From NCBI GenBank assembly GCA_030248225.1, contig JASANE010019292.1, forward strand, positions 122,957-186,956: DNA of 64,000 nt, read 5' to 3'. The first letter of the stretch is position 1. Every line of letters starts with the position of its first letter. Below the pieces are notes generated by a model, which was not told the DNA's origin, did no database searches, and worked only from the letters and a program-made list of their open reading frames with translations. The position numbers and the translations under genes are program-made. Of this stretch, positions 33,771 to 43,772 are shown piece after piece. This DNA comes from Trileptium ribeirensis (lineage: Eukaryota > Nematoda > Enoplea > Enoplida > Thoracostomopsidae).

Positions 33771-34657
33771 CACTCACGAGCGAAGCGAGCGGATTGGAAC
33801 GAGAATTTTCAATTTTGGCTCTGGAGGGGGGTGGAGGAGATTCTGTCTGTGTGTGTGTGTCTGTCTGTGTGTGTCGCACCTGGATCTCGATAACGGTTTG
33901 CGGATTTTGATGCAAGATAGCACATTCGAACTGCAATGGTCGATTTCGGTGTAGTGACTTAGCAGGATTTTTGAATTTTTTCCCGTGGAAAAAGTTATGG
34001 GGCAAAATGAAGTCATTTTGGCCCATTTTTCGGGCACTCCCTCCAGTTTGTGCGAATTTTCTCAATAAGTAAACGAGGTATCCGCAAACTAATAGGCCTA
34101 TTCCATGTAGCTTTTCCAGAGCTTTCCAATGATATATAATAAGTTTTTCAACTACTTCCAATCTGGAGTCTATAAGCTTACTGTTGGCACCAAATTTCAT
34201 ATTTGGTGAAAAGTCGTGGAAAATGCACCAAAATGTGTGTTTTTTTGGTGCTTTTAGTGCCTTATATGGGGTTTTCTGGGCAGATAAACTCATTGGCAAG
34301 TGTTAAAAATATTGTTGGGCAAATATTTTTCACACTTCTGGTTCATAATTGGTATGAAAAATGAGATTTTTCTCAAGTGTATGTTTGAATTCTTTAATGT
34401 TCTTTTCACGGACAATTTAGGGTTTTATTGAATTATTAAATTGTTAGTTCACTGTTTTTGTACTCGTTGTATGATGTTTTGTCTACTGCATACGTTGGCT
34501 ATCAAAAGAGGCGGGCGTAACTATGACTCATCACTCACGGTTTATATAATGCTGCACCTGCGTACTGTGTGTAGGCTTTGTTTGTGTGCTTTCTGCGACA
34601 GACTTCAGTGGATTGTTCTCACCACTCGAATTCTGGCTCGCTAGCAAGCTTCACTAG
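33771..34657 (+). repeat. Dispersed repeat R1, longest copy
   Basis: Begins near CACTCACGAGCGAAGCGAGC and ends near CTAGCAAGCTTCACTAG. It contains a GTGTGTCTGTCTGTGTGTG stretch followed by CGCACCTGGATCTCGATAAC, phrases such as GGGGCAAAATGAAGTCATTT, and a TATA-like GGTTTATATAATGCTGC. Its left half recurs at 54241-54815 in the same orientation and its right half at 55309-55927 in reverse. The open frames across it are in repeat sequence without domains and are not called genes. Confidence 0.8.
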
Positions 34658-35149
34658 TTGCTACCAATAACTGACATCGATCAAACATTTTTAGTTACTT
34701 TGCTGAAACATTCTAAAATAACACCTTTCTACACTATTATTTCATAACACTTTCTTGACGTGATATGTTTTATCAAAACAACTTTAGTACCACTCCACAA
34801 CACTTTTGTGTAACAATATTGTAAGCAATGACGTTTTCCTGAATGTAGGCTAAAGACCAACATAGACACCCGTTGTGACTTCTTTGTAATAGGTTCTAGT
34901 AATCATTTGCATAGAGATATCGCTATTCGAAAAATTCAGGGTTTTTTATGTCGGAAGGGATCTAGACACTGTACATACGAAAGCGTTTCATTTTCGCTTC
35001 GAAAAGTGGTGTTTCAAAAGTACATGTTTTCGTGAATATAAGTAATTAATTTCGGCGCTAGGATGACTGTCCGAACACTATTTGGTTAGGATAAGTATTA
35101 TTCTATATCCCTTAAATTGGGCTAAACATTATTTTACTGCGAAAGGTAT

Positions 35150-36661
35150 CATTATGTAATATAATATCGAGGCTTCTTCATAATGCCCCAAAAATTCGAT
35201 TTTTCGTATCTGGTTCTCCCAAAGATTTAGGTTCTTCAATATCAAACTGGGCACTCTAGTGACTTTGTGAGCACGATTTTGACTCCCTATTGACTATCTA
35301 TACCACTAAAACTGGGCTACTAGTGCTTCTGGATACAGAAAAATTCGATTTTTCGTATCTGGCTCGCCCAAAGTGCGATTATGATCGTTTAAAGCAAACT
35401 TCATCAAACTAGGCATCTACTTTGTCATTTCCCTGGCCTGTCCACCGGGGGGGGGGCGGTGGGGGACTTTGAACTTTCCAAATCCCCCATGTTCGTCCGT
35501 CCCCACTCGGCCAAAACCCCTATGTTCAACTAATTCCAAAAAAATTTTTTATGTCTGAAAATTTATGTTTTTTTGTTTGCTAATTGTTTTTTAAACATTA
35601 ATTACCACTATTTATAATGCTCAAATATCGTTTTTAGCTTGAAAATACAGTCATGGTAGTAGCAGAAATGCATGAAAATATGGAAATGTTTAGTATTTTT
35701 AAGCAAAATTTATCCCTCACTTTTTGAGACAGGCCAGTTTCCATTGCCTAGCTACCTTGCCATACCCATAAAATTGGGTTAATCGTATTTCTGGGGGTCC
35801 AAAAATTCTATTTTTCGTATCTGGCTTGCCCAAAAGACGAATTAGGTCCGTTAAAAGCAAACTTGATCGAATCGAGCAATCTGGTGATTTTGTGAGCACT
35901 ATTTCCAGTGCCTAGCTACCTTCATATATCGCTAGCATTGGGCTAATGGTATTTCTAGACACACAAAAATTCGATTTTTCGTATCTGTCTCGCCTAAAGT
36001 ACGGCTTATGTCCGTTGAAAAGCAAACTTAATCAGAATGTGCACTCCAGTGACTTTGTTAACACTATTTCCAATGCCTAGCTCCTTCCATTAGAAATGGG
36101 CTAATCGCGTTTCTGGGGGCCCATATATTCGATTTTTCGTATCTGGCTCGTCCATAGCGCAATTTAGATCCGTTAAAAAGCAAACTTGATCAAATTGCAC
36201 ACACTAGGTGTTTTGTGAACATCAGTTGTCTAACTACCGTCCTATGCCCCTAAAATTGGGCTGATCGTGTTTCTCGGGGCCCAAATATCCGATTTTTCGT
36301 AGCTGGCTCTCCGAAAGTACAATATAGATCCTTGCAAAAGCAAACGTGATAAAATTAGGCACTCTAATGACTTGGTAAACATTATTTCCAGTGCCTAGCT
36401 ACACCCCTAGAAATGCGTTAATCGCTTTTTATGTACCCAAAAATCCAATTTTTCGTGTCTGGTTCGCCCATAGTGCAATTTAAGCTAGTTAAAAAGCAAA
36501 TTGATAAAATCAGCATTCTTATTACTGTGTGATCACTATTCCTGGTTCCTAGCTATCTTCCTACTTCTAAAATTTTAGTCAGTCGTGTTTCTGGGGGCCT
36601 AAAAATTCGATTTTTCGTATCTGGCTCGCCTAAAGTACGATTTAGGTCCTTAAAAAGCAAA
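35150..36661. repeat. About 160-bp satellite array, interrupted
   Basis: The phrase ATTCGATTTTTCGTATCTGG recurs at about 35193, 35342, 35804, 35968, 36127, 36286, 36442 and 36603, each time within a unit that also has TAGCTACCTTCCTA, AAATTGGGCTAAT, GTTAAAAAGCAAACTTGAT, GGCACTC.AGTGACTTTGTG. Spacing is about 156-164 bp. Block 35430-35740 (with a G-rich run near 35449) breaks the array. Degenerate, no coding function. Confidence 0.85.
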
Positions 36662-37365
36662 CTACGGGGTTCCGGCGGGCCTCCGAAAATAGGGGTCGCG
36701 AGCTTCAAAAAAAAATTTAGGGTCAGCCCCCTCCCGAGACCCGGGGTAGACCAAAGTAGAGGTCAAAAATTTTTTTCACCCTTTTTCTTGAAAAAAATAT
36801 CTAAGCTTGTATTGTGTCGCTGATTTCTTATATATCATAATATATTTCAATTATATGTTACATGAGCGGCTTCCACAAAGCTTTGGGCCGTTCTGCCTTA
36901 TTAACAGTCAATATTATAATTCTCGTGTACACGGAAGTTTTGAGATTTTTTGGAAAACAAGTCGCCGAAAAATTAGTTTCCAGCAAAAAAAAATCCTGGG
37001 ATCGCGGCCGATCGCAAATAGGGGTCAGCGTCTCGGGGTGAGGCGAGACCCAATAGTTGGAGAGAGGATTCGAAGCCAGTATAGGTCAGCACGGCTAGAT
37101 CGGAACCCTGGTCCTAGCTTAAAATTTGCTTTGTTTTTTCTAACACAACGAAGAGCCAATAAATTTAAATATGCCCTAGATCTGGCTTCTCTAAAGTACC
37201 AAATTTATACTTGGGGATTCCCAGTTCGCAACTGGGGGAACCGAAATAACCTGGGGCGCTATTCGCCAGTTCAAGTGAGGTGCAGCCTCCCCTCCTGTCC
37301 CCGAATTAAAGAATTAATACAATGACAGGAGAATATATCTCACAATGTCTGTTCGCCGATCACAT
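36662..37365. repeat. Insertion within the satellite, ending in a BEL/Pao LTR-end fragment
   Basis: The satellite phrase stops at ...AAAAAGCAAACT (36661) and resumes at about 37366 (GACAAAATTAGACACACTAG), so this block is inserted. Its last ~70 bp (37296-37364), starting TGTCCCCGAATTAAAGAATT, match the inner end of the BEL/Pao LTR at 43159 (TGTCCCGAATTAAACAATTA), including CTCACAATGTCTGTTCG.CG. The rest contains fragments open in one frame but no recognised domain. Confidence 0.6.
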
Positions 37366-37480
37366 AAGTTGACAAAATTAGACACACTAGTGACTCTGTG
37401 AACACTATTTCCGGTATTTAGCTACCTTCCTATACCTATCGAATTGGGGTAAACGTGTTTCTGGGTATTGGAAATTCGAT
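37366..37480. repeat. Satellite unit resuming right before the UBE2W exon
   Basis: AGACACACTAGTGACTCTGT, CTATTTCCGGTATTTAGCTA and GGAAATTCGATTAG match the 160-bp satellite unit of 35150-36661. The array therefore runs up to about 35 bp from the splice acceptor at 37513. Confidence 0.7.
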
Positions 37481-37513
37481 TAGCGCGATATTGTGTATTT
37501 TTAAAAACTTCAG

Positions 37514-37669
37514 GTTATTTTCATCGGAGACAACATTCCAGTCCATCCGCATGTTTATAGCAATGGTCATATTTGCCTCAGCATCCTGACAGATGATTGG
37601 ACACCTGCTCTGAGCGTCCAGTCAGTTTGTCTGTCTATTATATCAATGTTGTCATCCTGTACTGAGAAA
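37514..37669 (+). CDS. UBE2W: Ubiquitin-conjugating enzyme E2 W, catalytic exon
   Basis: UBE2W is an E2 that attaches ubiquitin to protein N-termini. Acceptor AACTTCAG, donor GTGAGT; 156 nt, phase 0 at both ends. The 52-residue peptide contains GDNIPVHPHVYSNGHICL, then SILTDDWTPALSVQSVCLSI and ISMLSSC, an almost exact match to the catalytic part of animal UBE2W; the Cys of GHICLSIL is the ubiquitin thioester site. Exon borders appear to match the vertebrate gene (from memory, inference). Exons for the N-terminal ~85 residues are not found upstream. The intron that follows holds a BEL/Pao element. The intact conserved sequence over three exons argues for a live gene rather than a retrocopy. 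Confidence 0.93.
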
Positions 37670-37883
37670 GTGAGTGGAATTTTGTGTTATAAATATAATT
37701 ACTTTTATTTTATATTTAGCAAATATTAATTATTGTATGTTAGGCCAAGAAAACATAGTTATGGTTGAACGAAATTCTGTTTTAAGCTGTGCCGATACCG
37801 CATTAGGTTACAGTACTCGCCACAGATGGCCGCTGGTCGCTCACAACTTGCTTGTGGGAAAACAATTTTATTTTGAAATTTTC

Positions 37884-38336
37884 AGAACGTAGTGTAACGT
37901 ATTGGAGATTGTGTGTTGCAGTGTTGAAAGCTTCTAAATTCCGTCTGTGTGTATGATCGGCCATAACTCGGGAATGACCCAACCGATTTTCATGATCTTG
38001 GGCTCATTAAAACCGGCATAGTTGGGTTACGTGTACATCCCCGAGCGTTTTTTGATTTGGGGTCTGGTTCCTAGGTCCGGGATCAAAATGTGGGTGTTTT
38101 GCCCTATTTTACCCCATTTTAGTACCCTTACGGAAGGCTACAAATTTCAAATTTTTTCTCTGGGTGGTTTTATTTCATAATAAAATCATAAATTTCGATG
38201 CGCATTTTTTCGTTTTTCAATTAAGATTCCAGTTCTAGAGTTATGGGGTTTGAGGTACTTGGGTATGGTGACCGCATAGTTCCTCGACCCAAAATTCGAA
38301 AAAAAAATTTCTGACGTCCTGGGAGGCTGCAAAGTT
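37884..38336 (+). mobile_element. R2 non-autonomous element, 3'-truncated copy
   Basis: Starts AGAACGTAGTGTAACGTATT and follows the copy at 50979 phrase by phrase (GGAGATTGTGTGTTG, TAAATTCCGTCTGTGTGT, GATCGGCCATAAC, CGTTTTTTGATTTGGGGTCT). It ends abruptly where BEL/Pao integrase sequence begins on the other strand, so one element was cut by the other or both by a deletion. Confidence 0.75.
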
Positions 38337-38342
38337 TTACTT

Positions 38343-39125
38343 GGGTGTTTTCGTATGTAGGAAACTTATTGCCGGTGGTGCTTTTGCTGCGTTGTCGCGA
38401 AGGGTTTTTGCAAGCCGCAATTGATACGCGTTGTCCGAGATGATCAAATCGGGCCGACCACGTCGCGGAATGGAACGACTAATGCAATCGCTGAAGCAAC
38501 TAGTGCAGTCCGCAACATGTTCTATATGTATATATGGCGCGGATCGTAAGGCGCGTGAACAAACAAAGCCACATGTTATGGACCTTATCATGCAACTTAA
38601 CATTCACTGGCCTAAGGTAATCAAGACGTACGAATTTAAGCGCTTTCGATCTAGAAACCCGTTGACGCTGCTACGGTGGCATGTTTGGCAATGCAAAAGG
38701 TGGTCCCCGATGACGACAACAAATGAGACACCGAGAAATAATCTTCCTTACGCCGTTCAGCCCTTGGGGACGTGATGATAGTAGCGACGTAGCTGGCAAA
38801 GCGTATGGCTGATCCCAGTCGAGAATAATTTGCCATGCATGTCACGCATTACTAAATCCGTGAACGGGTTAACTTTTCACAGTATCATTGGGTGTATAGT
38901 AGCTTGTAGTAAATCAGCGTGTGTCAATCGTCCAATACTTCGCAAAACCTCATCATCGTCTTCTTGAATGGAAAGCTGATCAATTAGACGGTGTTTCATG
39001 CCCGTGCGTAGTGCATGAAATACGTCGGTGTAGCTAGATGCTTGGGCGAATATAATCCATAATCGTTTACTTTCAACCAGATCATCGGACGTGATGATGC
39101 CTTCTTCTGACATTTGGGACAGCAT
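38343..39125 (-). pseudogene. BEL/Pao integrase remnant, truncated
   Basis: 39125-38877 contains LSIQEDDDEVLRSIGRLTHA, the conserved lead-in to the integrase zinc-binding domain. 38603-38343 contains RRGRPDLIISDNAYQLRLAK, the rve catalytic core second-Asp region. The frame is broken between them, and the core ends at the junction with R2, so the catalytic Glu region is lost. Confidence 0.78.
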
Positions 39126-39239
39126 ATTTCTGTAGCCTTTGTTCCTAGGGTCGTCGCGATTGCTGATATTATTTCCTCGGTATTTTCCTTATAAATTTTA
39201 AGCACAAAGCTGTTTTCTTAGTACTGTTCGTAAGCTGGA

Positions 39240-41230
39240 AATGTTGGCGATGTCAATTTACTTTCGAATTGCCAATCGACGCGCGAGGCTCCCCAACGAC
39301 AAGTTGAGGTAACAGTAACGGTTTGTCCGAAATCTTACAGTTAATGTTGGCCAATTCATCACTCGATATAGCCTCAACAATTGTGTCTTGCCAATCAGGC
39401 ATGTGACTTGATAACCACCAAGGACCATGCCACTATGCAGTAGATGACCGAAATTCAAGCCCAGTCATTCCGCGTGTGGCGATGTCGGCAGGACTGTCTG
39501 TCCTTCGGACGTAACGAAGTTCAGCTTGCGGCAAGTATTTGATTTATTTCGCACGATTCGACACAAATGTCGGAAGTTGTTTCTCGCTACGAAACCAGTT
39601 CAGCACACAACTGGGAACATAGAAAATATATGCACGGATTAGTTGCGGTAGAAGGAGAAACTTTAGCACAGAAACTGTTGGTCTTGTTGTTATAATGAGA
39701 CCAAGAAGCTCTAATCGCAGCAGTGAAATCACGGTTTCATCATTAAGTCGTCGCGAAATCTAAATGTATCTATCAAGAAGTTGTGCACCGCGGCCGTGTT
39801 CGAATATAGATTGTGGTTACATATTCATTGAAACATCGCGGAACATGACAAACGAAACTTCGTCAGTTAGACCGTCCGAAATGCAGCGAGGGATCTCTGT
39901 TTGAAAAATTGATTGGAAGTGAACATATATTTGAGCCCAACTTTGTTGAAGGGCTCCTGAAGCTCCCACCCATTAGCTTTCCATAGGTTTCTCAAGATGC
40001 ACTGAGCCTTCATTGTACACGGCAAAAACAGACCCATCGGATTGTATATAGCTGCAACCTTTTGCAGAATTTCTCGTTTGGAGCAACAAATCAATGGTTG
40101 TGTTCGATTATCTTGCATTTTCAGAATATCTCTACGACTGTCCCAGAACATTCACAATACCTTCATATCTCTCGCCTTGGCTCTATCCTCATGAACAATT
40201 GCCTCTACGACATCGTCGATATTAGAACCCTATTCTCGAAGGTTCATTCTGGCTGATTCAAACATATGCTTCGCTGCAGTATACAGATGAATAGCTTCTT
40301 CCACGGTGTGCACGCCAGTGACAACGTTGTCTACGTACATATTTCTTCGAATCAGCTCAGCAGTATGGCTGTCAGTGAGTAGAAAATGATGTTGCACAAG
40401 GCCTACAAAGGGCTACAAGTAACACCAAATGGCACACGCGCAAAACGCAAACTAACGTAAGCGCGTATTGGGTCACAACATGTTACATCGCGATGGCTTT
40501 CTGGTAGCCCAATTTGGAGGAATGCCATTTCCACATCAAACTACAGCCACCCTGGTAAGCTTAAACCGCAGTAATATTGAACAGAGATCCGGCAAGATAA
40601 CTGGCCCACGGTATATGCACTCGTTAAGCAATAGCTATTGTTTTGAAGTCTTAGCGGCGTCAGACGCTATACGGACCTTAGTAGTGTTATGACTAACTTT
40701 AACCACCGGGTGATGAGAAAGATAGTGAACTGTATTGCTTGTTGAATGACGTTCGTCGGTGGGAACGTCATCAATTATTCCTTCCTACAGTTGGTGCTCG
40801 ATAACTTTGGCATATTCCTTTCTGATAGCAGGATTGGACGACTGTAATCGTTTGCCTGTGGAGATAAATCGACTGAAAGCAAGCTTTTCGTTTCAAGGTA
40901 ACAAATCTTTTGTATTCGTAAATGATAATTACACGTGGTAGCGGCCGTCATATTGAAACTATCCATCGCCTTCGAATCATCCGTCTGACGAGGGTCATTT
41001 CCGATACCAACCTTTTCTAGTGCCTAAAATTCATCAATGTCAGGCGGGGCTGCTGATTTATGTTGGGCAGAAATAACGGCGAGTCCTAACTCCGTCGTAA
41101 TAGCAGTAGACCGTTCTGTAAGGCTTAGCATTGCGGGACTAATTGAGCACGAAGCCAAATCGTCAGCGAGCCTACCTCCTAATATAACGCCAAATATCGT
41201 GGGTATAAAAAGATTCGATTATCTGACCAT
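39240..41230 (-). pseudogene. BEL/Pao reverse transcriptase and RNase H region, fragmented
   Basis: Recognisable blocks on the minus strand are NMYVDNVVTGVH at about 40320-40355 (the YVDD active-site box, here YVDN) and KREILQKVAAIYNPMGLFLP near 40020-40080, the thumb region typical of BEL/Pao. ADIATRGMTGLEF near 39460-39495 is the conserved end of the RNase H region. Frames switch repeatedly, so no product is possible. Confidence 0.75.
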
Positions 41231-41439
41231 GTGCTCCGTCCGATCAAAAACTGTAAACTTTCAAAAGTAATCGCTGCCTGTGAGAACATCCGGTGGTCCC
41301 GGACGACGGAAATCGTCGGCCATTTTGGATCTAATGACTTGATTAGTCGTCGCGTACTACCAGGTAGGTTTGGTGGAGTCACTGCGAAATTTGTAATCGT
41401 AGCGGTTGTGTGAGCACTTATTATTATGGGACTCCCATC

Positions 41440-41600
41440 CCTCTGCTGGAGCTCAAACTGAACGGCTTTGGTTAGTACTTAACTGGCGCGGTCGATACCA
41501 AATACTGCAATACGAAGGATTTCAGGATTTCCAAACGCCAACTTCAACCGGTACACCATCTTTTCAGTGATGAAGCTACGATGGCTTCCTGAATTCAGTA
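41440..41600 (-). pseudogene. BEL/Pao aspartic protease remnant, active-site Asp replaced
   Basis: The minus strand reads LLNSGSHRSFITEKMVYRLK and then LAFGNPEILRIAVFGIDRA, matching the BEL/Pao DUF1758/A17-type protease. The catalytic D-S-G triplet appears as N-S-G, a change expected to abolish cleavage. Confidence 0.75.
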
Positions 41601-43102
41601 GTACTCGAAGTCGATGTGTTTATCAATAGGATTAATAATATTCGTCACGGCCGTGGATAACAAAGACTGATCACCAGCACAGAGTCCAGAGACATAAGAA
41701 GACTTGAGATTTACAGATGTGGTAGATTTTGTAGATTTGGTTTGTTTGGACGATGGATTTGCGCTGAACCGGGCTGGACAAAGTGAGGAGGGATGATGAC
41801 CCGTTTGGTTGCAGAAAAAGCATCTCAAGCGCTTCGGATGGGTTCGACATTGAGAAGAGTGATTCTGATTCATACACCTGCTACATTCGTTCATACGGTC
41901 AAGTTGTTTCCTGCCATTTGTCTGCAGTAGGGTAATTCTCGCATCAGCAGTTGAAATGCTGCTTGCCACAGAAGTAGCACGGATTCTTGGGCTCAGCATT
42001 CCGGCCTGGACGATCAACATTAGTCATTATAGAACTTGCCGAATACGCCGAATGACGTGAAGGGTTCATGCCAGTTAATGACAGCTGGCTAGTAGCCTTC
42101 GGTTTGATTTATGATCGAGCAACATTGCGTTTCGCATCAAAGGGTCAAGGTCGTTCAACATGTCTTGATGATTGGTAGATTGGTCGATGTAGGACTTCGA
42201 CGCAATTTGCTCACCTTCGAATGGATTCCGACGTTTGATCGCCGTTGCTCTTTGATAATATTGCTCGGACATTTGCTTAGAATATCCAGTATCAGTGATC
42301 GATTTAAATCGACATTTTCTTTAGCAGTCTTTAATTGACGGACTATTTGTTCACATCTCTCAAAAGTCCGTCGAAGGTCAGGTACTTGATTTGACGACGT
42401 TGGTAGGCGTTTGAACTGGCTAAACAACCCATCGATAATCATTTCGGGCGTTTGTTCAATGCGTTCTTTCAAAATTTCTATGGCAATGCTGTACCCATTG
42501 TTGCTTATTGAAAGTCATTTGATGGCTTATGAAGCGGGTTCTCGGAGCAGTGAACGCAAGTTAGACAGTTTCTCGAACCCTGTAAGCGAAGCGTTATCAT
42601 TTTAACACTAACTCGAAGGACGGAACCAAATTACTCCCATTGTAGTACGTCGCCATGGGACTCACGCAACGTTAACTTCGGAATCTGGTTGGTGGTTATC
42701 GATCATTAAAGCTGACTGATTCAGGCGTTTCAACTTCAAGCGTAAGAGTCGAATACGCTCTCGCTCATGATCGATCGTATCAATGAAGTTGTCACTGCCT
42801 GACACAAATGTGGTGTATGTTTCTGCTTCTGCATCGACTTCTTCGTTAGGCAAGTTTTCAATCAGTTTCTGCCACTGTTCTTGTTGGTGTTCCTGACCGT
42901 GTACAGATGATTCCATCTTCTCGATCAGCTCTTTCAATTGAATAACGGCTGCACTCCGCGCATCCAAGCTCCCGGCATACTCCCGACTTACGGCTGAGAG
43001 CAGGTCAAAGCTACTTATCAGTTTATTCAAATGTTCTTTACTAGGCTCAATAGCTTTACGTATTATATAACCCAGATTTACTTTTAGGTGCCATGTGAAC
43101 AT
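41595..43102 (-). pseudogene. BEL/Pao gag remnant (DUF1759 and CCHC zinc knuckles)
   Basis: Segments in several frames. 43102-42662 is a Glu/Lys-rich helical N-terminus. 42472-42155 carries the DUF1759-like stretch EILKERIEQTPEMIIDGLF and later LILDILSKCPSNIIKEQRRS. 42020-41595 holds Cys/His knuckles (CSRCMNQNHSSQCRTH and CFFCNQTGHHPSSLC). A stop and frame changes lie between 42662 and 42475. Gag forms the particle core and packages the RNA. Confidence 0.8.
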
Positions 43103-43134
43103 GTGGTAATTATGCTAATAATATTGTTTGTTGT

Positions 43135-43152
43135 ATCCCGCTGGTTGCGCCA
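43135..43152 (-). promoter_or_regulatory. BEL/Pao primer-binding site
   Basis: On the minus strand TGGCGCAACCAGCGGGAT begins a few bases after the LTR end. TGG at the start complements a tRNA CCA tail, so this is an 18-base tRNA primer site; the tRNA species was not determined. Confidence 0.65.
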
Positions 43153-43158
43153 ACATTA

Positions 43159-43772
43159 TGTCCCGAATTAAACAATTAATACAGTGACAGAAGAATATAA
43201 CTCACAATGTCTGTTCGGCGATCAAACAATGTCTGTTCGGCGATCAGGTACATATCTTGAGTGTAATTGGGTTTGTCAGCGTTAATACAATAAGACACAT
43301 ATAGCCTTCCGAAAACGAATGACAACGTTGTTCGAATGGCAAGTGATGGGCCTGGATGTGACGTTGGACGGGACGATTGAGTCGCGGGGGTTAGAATTAA
43401 TCGGTGCGATCTCAAGACAATTACCTTCGTGGCGCACGAATTTATAAATGTTTGAAGGCATAGTAAGCAGTTACGAATGAGCTACAAGTCTACTAGCAAT
43501 GAACCATGGCTGTGATAATTTCGAAAAAGTTAGATAGTTTGTTAGATTGATGTTCAGCGATATCAATACCGTTACGTCGATATTAGTCGTTAGCAGATAA
43601 AGCATTCGTTAAGTACCTATTAGATTATCTCTGTTTACACATATTGATTTAACGATTTAGAAACTGAATCTGAACTAGAAATGTTCCGTTGAAACATTAC
43701 ACGCAGCTCGAGAAAATAATAACAATAAACAGCTAAGTACTAGTTTCATGTCACCGGCATTATTATAATACA
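43159..43772 (-). repeat. BEL/Pao 5' LTR (right side of element)
   Basis: The inner boundary TGTCCCGAATTAAACAATTA directly follows the primer-binding site. The outer boundary is proposed at TATTATAATACA (43772), giving TGT...ACA ends and about 614 bp. A 22-23 bp direct duplication, CAATGTCTGTTCGGCGATCA, lies at 43207-43251. The outer end is inference because no intact partner LTR is present. Confidence 0.6.

Larger units (their letters stand above)
38337..43772 (-). mobile_element. Decayed BEL/Pao LTR retrotransposon in a UBE2W intron
   Basis: Read on the minus strand: 5' LTR (43159-43772), primer-binding site (43135-43152), gag, protease, reverse transcriptase, RNase H region and integrase, in BEL/Pao order. 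The coding region is broken into many frames by stops and shifts, and it stops inside integrase at about 38340 without a 3' LTR. It is antisense to UBE2W and within a single intron, so splicing out should remove it. Confidence 0.87.

Noticed and set aside
33709..34299. 196-codon minus-strand ORF
   Set aside because: It lies entirely in repeat R1, has low complexity (TDTHTQTE), and its copy at 54241 is broken.
34441..34644. ORF with MLVHCFCTRCMM-type start, also found at 55309-55527
   Set aside because: The same sequence occurs in two copies of repeat R1 with no domain; it is a repeat, not a gene.
36807..37325. 172-codon plus-strand ORF
   Set aside because: It crosses the inserted block and an LTR fragment and shows no recognisable domain; probably fortuitous or a degraded element piece.
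38431..38775. 114-codon plus-strand ORF
   Set aside because: Antisense to the BEL/Pao integrase remnant; a shadow frame.
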